Assembly: GCA_003022815.1 (NCBI GenBank)
Contig: PXSL01000077.1
Coordinates: 1 to 8,584 of the forward strand
DNA length: 8,584 nucleotides
Reading direction: 5' to 3'
Origin: Halobacteriales archaeon SW_5_68_122
GTDB taxonomy: Archaea; Halobacteriota; Halobacteria; Halobacteriales; Haloarculaceae
Shown here: positions 5,996-8,584 of the stretch, piece after piece
Numbering within the stretch: position 1 is the first letter of the stretch
How the letters are laid out: every line of letters starts with the position of its first letter
Made by a program: the position numbers and the translations under genes
Notes under the pieces: model-generated
The model's input: the letters and a program-made list of their open reading frames with translations, nothing else
The model's database searches: none
Told to the model about the DNA's origin: nothing

Positions 5996-6560
5996 TTGAC
6001 ATCCTCCTCCGCGTGAACGGGGAGGAATCCCGAGCGGTGGGAGTTTCAGGTCTGGCAGTCTCGCCGAGCATCCTCCCGTTCGAATCGGCGGGATGCTCAT
6101 GGACTGTGACGGGTGAGACTGCTGGCGTTGACGAGAGCTTCGCTCTCGTTCGCACATCAGAAATCTTCGATTTCTGAGGACGGTGCCAAGCCGCCGTTAC
6201 TCCTATCTTCGACCCAGTTCGGGACTCCCAGTGATTGTTTTTGCCCAGTGGGAGTCCGTCAGGGCGTCAATAGAGTTGGAGGTAGCGTCGTGTTTTCAGC
6301 AGTCACCACGGGACTGGAGAGTTCTCGTCTCCAGCGTTCTGTGACTGGTCTTTCGGATATTGTCTTATTACTGGGGGCGGACAGGCCGCCTCCGGAGGAC
6401 GGTTCGGAATCCGCTCCGTTCCGACCGATTCCTGCGCCAATATAGCGCGGCTTGTGAATTGAATTTTGCTGGTGGAAACTCAGAGAGAACTTCTGAACGT
6501 AGTCTGTGTCTCTGAGTGACGGCGCGTATCCACGGCCTGAAGGCCGTGGTATTGCGCCTG
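5996..6560 (-). mobile_element. IS200/IS605 (IS1341/TnpB-type) relic, PATE/MITE-like, copy 2
   Basis: The left edge TTGACATCC is followed by an imperfect CCTCCTCCG/CGGGGAGG stem (6003-6025), the counterpart of the tnpB 3' end in copy 1. A further stem has GAGCATC/GATGCTC arms (about 6069-6093). The tandem hairpin pair lies at 6131-6177. The right edge has GTATCC, a perfect CCACGGCC-TGAA-GGCCGTGG stem (6530-6549) and GCGCCTG (6554-6560), the same order as copy 1. Between 6181 and 6525 this copy has about 345 bp absent from copy 1, with inverted repeats GGACTCCCA/TGGGAGTCC (6222-6230 and 6249-6257) and ACTCAGAGA/TCTCTGAGT (6478-6486 and 6509-6517). No intact transposase ORF is present. It separates gnd from the hydrolase gene and ends just before the hydrolase TATA box. 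Confidence 0.6.
6131..6177. repeat. Tandem hairpin pair, copy 2
   Basis: Hairpin A is ACGAGAGC/GCTCTCGT (6131-6138 and 6142-6149), loop TTC. Hairpin B is TCAGAAATC/GATTTCTGA (6157-6165 and 6169-6177), loop TTC. It is preceded by GCGTTG as at 1833 and has the same seven-base spacer, TCGCACA. Relative to copy 1, hairpin A has lost one C-G pair symmetrically, and hairpin B has its closing pair changed from C-G to T-A. On the minus strand both loops are C-GAA-G, the stable mini-hairpin type. Confidence 0.75.
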
Positions 6561-6566
6561 CTCCGC

Positions 6567-6574
6567 TTATAAAT
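6567..6574 (+). promoter_or_regulatory. TATA box of the exported hydrolase gene
   Basis: TTATAAAT is the strongest archaeal TATA match in the window. The predicted transcription start is about 6598-6601, giving a 5' UTR of about 35 nt to ATG 6634, or a leaderless start at TTG 6601. It lies only seven bases beyond the edge of transposon relic 2. Confidence 0.65.
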
Positions 6575-6633
6575 ACCCGGATACAAACGCCGACAACCCT
6601 TTGAGAGTAGTTCCGATTGGTTTCGACAGAGGG

Positions 6634-8097
6634 ATGCGGGGTCAATACACCCGGCGGGTGCTTCTCCGGCTCGCCGCGACGGCAGGTATCGCGACGGCCG
6701 CCAGTGGTGGCGGCGCAGCGACGTCCCCGTCCGGCGCCAGGGTCGTCGCCGACGCTGACGACGAGTGGCTCCAGCGGGAGTTCCGGAACTACGCCAAGAC
6801 CAGGGAGGCGCCGGCCGAGCAGGCCTCCGACCCCGAGTTCATGCGCCGCTGGCAGACCCGAAGCCGGAAGAACGGCCAGCGGTACGCCGAGCGGGTCGCC
6901 GAGGAGCCGGGGTGGCGGAGCCACGCCAACCTCTGTGCGACCTGGGGCGAGCAGTGCACGGGCGACCCCGCGCTGTACCGAGACATCGATGACCGGGGCT
7001 TCTACGGCACCGTCGGCCGGCGCCGCCGGGTGGCCTTCTACGACCGGCAGGGCGCGCGGCTCTCCGGCCATCTCTGGACGCCCGTCGAGGGGCCGTCGTC
7101 GTCGGGCGACCGGCGGGGACTGCCCGGCGTCGTCCTCACGAACGGCTCGGTGCAGGCGCCCGAACCGCTCTACTGGTGGGCCGCCCAGTCGCTCGTGGCG
7201 GCCGGCTACGTCGTGCTGACGTACGACCCCCGCGGGCAGGGCCACTCGGACAGCGTCACGCCGGACGGCGAGCGCGGCGGCAACGCCAACGGCGAGGTGT
7301 TCGTCACGAACCAGGTCGGCGCAATCGACTTCTTCCGGTCGACCCCCGATGAGCCGTACGCGCCGAACGCGGAGTTCGACCGCGACGACGGCGCGCCGGT
7401 CGAGCCGTTCAACCCCGTCCACGGCCGCGTCGACCGCTCGCGGCTCGGCATCGCAGGCCACTCGGCGGGCGCCATCGGCGCCAGCATCGTCCAGGGGCTC
7501 AACCCGTGGCCGACCGGCGGCGACAACCCCGTCGACGCCGTCGTCGCCTGGGACAACCTCGGCGACAGCGAGAACACCGCCGCCGGCAGTCCCGAGAGCG
7601 ACGCCGAGGACCTCGCAACCTTCCTCGAGAAGGTGCCCGGCGGCGAGGTCGAGCCCCGGGTCCCCGCGATGGGGCAGTCGGGCGATTACTTCCTGACCCC
7701 GCGGCCGAAGGCCCGACCGCCGGACCCCGACGCCAAGTCCGCCGGGTTCGAGTCGTTTCGGGAGGCCGGCGTCGACGCCTACCAACTCGTCGTCCGCGGC
7801 GGCACCCACTACGAGTGGTCGCGGACGCCGACGTTCCCCGCGACCTCCTGGGGGTTCGGCAACGCGCTGGCGGACTTCTACACCGTCGCCTGGTTCGACC
7901 GGTACCTCAAGCGGCCGGAGGAGCCGGGATATGAGGACGCGACCGACCGATTGCTCGCCGACGAGGCGTGGGGCGGCCATCTCAGCTACCGCTACTGCTC
8001 GAAACGGGCCTTCAGCGGGCGCGACGGCCGGAAGTACCGCTGTGAGAATGTCCGGCGGGACTCCGAGACGGCGACCCCGCCGGACCGACACAGGTAA
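6634..8097 (+). CDS. Tat-exported alpha/beta hydrolase (esterase/lipase-like)
   Basis: A 487-residue serine-hydrolase-fold protein, probably acting outside the cell or at its surface. The N-terminus has the twin-arginine signal TRRVLLRL (Arg7-Arg8) followed by AATAGIATAASGGGAA. No lipobox Cys is present, so it is probably released or retained by the signal segment. Residues about 45-125 form a polar region before the fold. The fold begins near RRVAFYDRQGARLSGHLW, continues with VVLTNGS and VVLTYDPRGQGHSD, and reaches the nucleophile elbow GHSAGA (Ser277). His392 in GGTHYEW fits the catalytic histidine, and Asp351 in GQSGDYFL is a candidate acid. The substrate is unknown. The start is uncertain: ATG 6634 gives a compact Tat signal, while TTG 6601 would suit a leaderless transcript from the TATA box at 6567. 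A long antisense frame over this gene is a composition artefact. Confidence 0.85.
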   Translation: MRGQYTRRVLLRLAATAGIATAASGGGAATSPSGARVVADADDEWLQREFRNYAKTREAPAEQASDPEFMRRWQTRSRKNGQRYAERVAEEPGWRSHANLCATWGEQCTGDPALYRDIDDRGFYGTVGRRRRVAFYDRQGARLSGHLWTPVEGPSSSGDRRGLPGVVLTNGSVQAPEPLYWWAAQSLVAAGYVVLTYDPRGQGHSDSVTPDGERGGNANGEVFVTNQVGAIDFFRSTPDEPYAPNAEFDRDDGAPVEPFNPVHGRVDRSRLGIAGHSAGAIGASIVQGLNPWPTGGDNPVDAVVAWDNLGDSENTAAGSPESDAEDLATFLEKVPGGEVEPRVPAMGQSGDYFLTPRPKARPPDPDAKSAGFESFREAGVDAYQLVVRGGTHYEWSRTPTFPATSWGFGNALADFYTVAWFDRYLKRPEEPGYEDATDRLLADEAWGGHLSYRYCSKRAFSGRDGRKYRCENVRRDSETATPPDRHR

Positions 8098-8103
8098 GCG
8101 AAC

Positions 8104-8110
8104 CTTTATA
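8104..8110 (+). promoter_or_regulatory. TATA box of the valS leader transcript
   Basis: CTTTATA, seven bases after the hydrolase stop codon. Its centre is about 27 nt upstream of 8135, so transcription should start at or next to the mini-ORF ATG. No TATA-like sequence lies about 27 nt before the valS ATG itself (8234), so valS is probably transcribed with a leader of about 100 nt. Confidence 0.6.
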
Positions 8111-8134
8111 CCAGGAACGACCTACGCATCGAGT

Positions 8135-8170
8135 ATGAGCGCGACCTTGTCGGTAGTACGTGGGTCCTGA
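8135..8170 (+). CDS. Putative leaderless leader peptide upstream of valS (11 aa)
   Basis: ATG 8135 opens an 11-codon ORF, MSATLSVVRGS, ending at TGA 8168-8170. The ATG coincides with the transcription start predicted from the TATA box. Codons 7 and 8 are tandem valine codons GTA GTA, a rare choice in DNA of this composition, and valine is the substrate of the next enzyme, valyl-tRNA synthetase. These codons lie in the 5' arm of the stem-loop at 8151-8212. An ORF this short can arise by chance; the case rests on position, codons and overlap with the stem together. Confidence 0.35.
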   Translation: MSATLSVVRGS

Positions 8171-8212
8171 CAGCGCGTCTTCTCGTCAGGCGCAGGCACG
8201 TTCCGACTACCG
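8151..8212 (+). promoter_or_regulatory. Nested stem-loop in the valS leader (attenuator-like)
   Basis: Three collinear helices stack into one long hairpin. The outer is CGGTAGT/ACTACCG (8151-8157 and 8206-8212), the middle ACGTG/CACGT (8158-8162 and 8197-8201) and the inner CCTGAC/GTCAGG (8166-8171 and 8185-8190), with small internal loops and a 13-nt apical loop. The 3' arm is followed by, and overlaps, the palindrome ACCGATCGGT (8209-8218). The 7-mer CTACGCA occurs before both ATGs (8122-8128 and 8219-8225). There is no Shine-Dalgarno sequence before valS, so the structure could influence initiation or elongation. Pairing is seen in the sequence; regulation is inference. Confidence 0.5.
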
Positions 8213-8233
8213 ATCGGTCTACGCACCCAAATC

Positions 8234-8584
8234 ATGAGTGAGGTTCCCGACGAATACGACCCCGAAGAGGCAGAGCCACGGTGGCGCGACCACTGGCAGG
8301 AGACCGACGTCTACAGCTACGACGACGACCCCGAGCGGCCGGACTACGTCATCGACACGCCGCCGCCGTACCCGACCGGCAACCTCCATATCGGCCACGG
8401 CCTCCAGTGGACCTACATCGACTTCTCGGCCCGCTACCACCGACTGCAGGGGTACGACGTTCTCTTCCCGCAGGGGTGGGACTGCCACGGCCTGCCGACC
8501 GAGGTCAAGGTCGAGGAGAACCACGACATCCACCGGACGGAGGTCCCCCGCGACGAGTTCCGGGAGATGTGCGTCGAGCACACC
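8234..8584 (+). CDS. valS: Valyl-tRNA synthetase, 3' end outside the window
   Basis: Class I aminoacyl-tRNA synthetase that charges tRNA-Val in the cytosol. The first 117 residues are present and in frame to the window end. They show the acidic N-terminus [17 protein letters not shown], the [16 protein letters not shown] segment with the ATP-binding HIGH signature (52-55), [11 protein letters not shown] and [17 protein letters not shown], which is diagnostic of ValRS among class I enzymes. ATG 8234 is the only sensible start: no ATG, GTG or TTG lies in frame between the mini-ORF stop (8170) and 8234. No TATA box sits at leaderless distance, which points to a transcript with a structured leader. 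The identification is secure. Confidence 0.95.
   Translation, partial: MSEVPDEYDPEEAEPRWRDHWQETDVYSYDDDPERPDYVIDTPPPYPTGNLHIGHGLQWTYIDFSARYHRLQGYDVLFPQGWDCHGLPTEVKVEENHDIHRTEVPRDEFREMCVEHT

Noticed and set aside
5066..6016. 316-codon plus-strand frame opposite gnd
   Set aside because: Valine/glycine-rich antisense translation without motifs; gnd on the minus strand carries all catalytic motifs.
5942..6157. N-terminal extension of Gnd from upstream in-frame ATG codons
   Set aside because: The extension translates relic 2 sequence (Arg/Pro-rich), and the dinucleotide fold starts directly at ATG 5941.
6259..8091. 610-codon minus-strand open frame over the hydrolase gene and relic 2
   Set aside because: Antisense shadow caused by high GC and strong codon bias. 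Its translation is Arg/Val/Gly-rich without motifs, while the plus strand has a complete Tat signal and hydrolase motifs.
1..8584. CRISPR array, tRNA or rRNA gene
   Set aside because: No regularly spaced identical repeats, no cloverleaf with a T-loop GTTCRANNC block, and no rRNA-like segments were seen.

Overview
The window looks like a chromosomal stretch from a halophilic archaeon (class Halobacteria). GC is high, proteins are very acidic, promoters are TATA boxes about 27 nt upstream of start codons (leaderless style), Tat rather than Sec signals are used on exported proteins, and the SRP54 and ValRS are archaeal in type. I cannot name the genus.

Layout. 1-1077: 3' part of srp54 (+). 1078-1310: GC-rich, purine-biased low-complexity DNA with inverted and direct repeats. 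1311-1520: no gene seen. 1521-1930: relic of an IS200/IS605 (IS1341/TnpB-type) element, minus orientation. 1940-2383: Tat lipoprotein of unknown function (-). 2384-2759: low-GC intergenic DNA with a possible 59-codon ORF. 2760-3585: geranylgeranyl-reductase-family flavoprotein gene broken by an internal deletion plus frameshift. 3611-4183: conserved haloarchaeal DUF6663-like protein (+). 4277-4350: N-terminal scrap of panB. 4364-5045: a segment bounded by an imperfect inverted repeat of about 82 bp, holding a DUF5789-like gene (+) and a PIN-domain-like scrap (-). 5045-5941: gnd, 6-phosphogluconate dehydrogenase (-). 5996-6560: second IS200/IS605-derived relic, also minus. 6634-8097: Tat-exported alpha/beta hydrolase (+). 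8104-8233: promoter and structured leader with a mini-ORF. 8234-8584: 5' end of valS (+).

The picture is housekeeping genes (srp54, gnd, valS) separated by accessory DNA with at least three gene scraps, two non-autonomous transposon relics and an inverted duplication. The intact genes do not form an operon; most have their own TATA box.

The most interesting signals are: (a) the valS leader, where a leaderless 11-codon ORF with tandem Val codons overlaps a nested stem-loop, an attenuator-like layout; (b) a tandem pair of hairpins shared by both transposon relics with compensatory base-pair changes; (c) the inverted repeat that frames the DUF5789/PIN segment and abuts the gnd stop codon.
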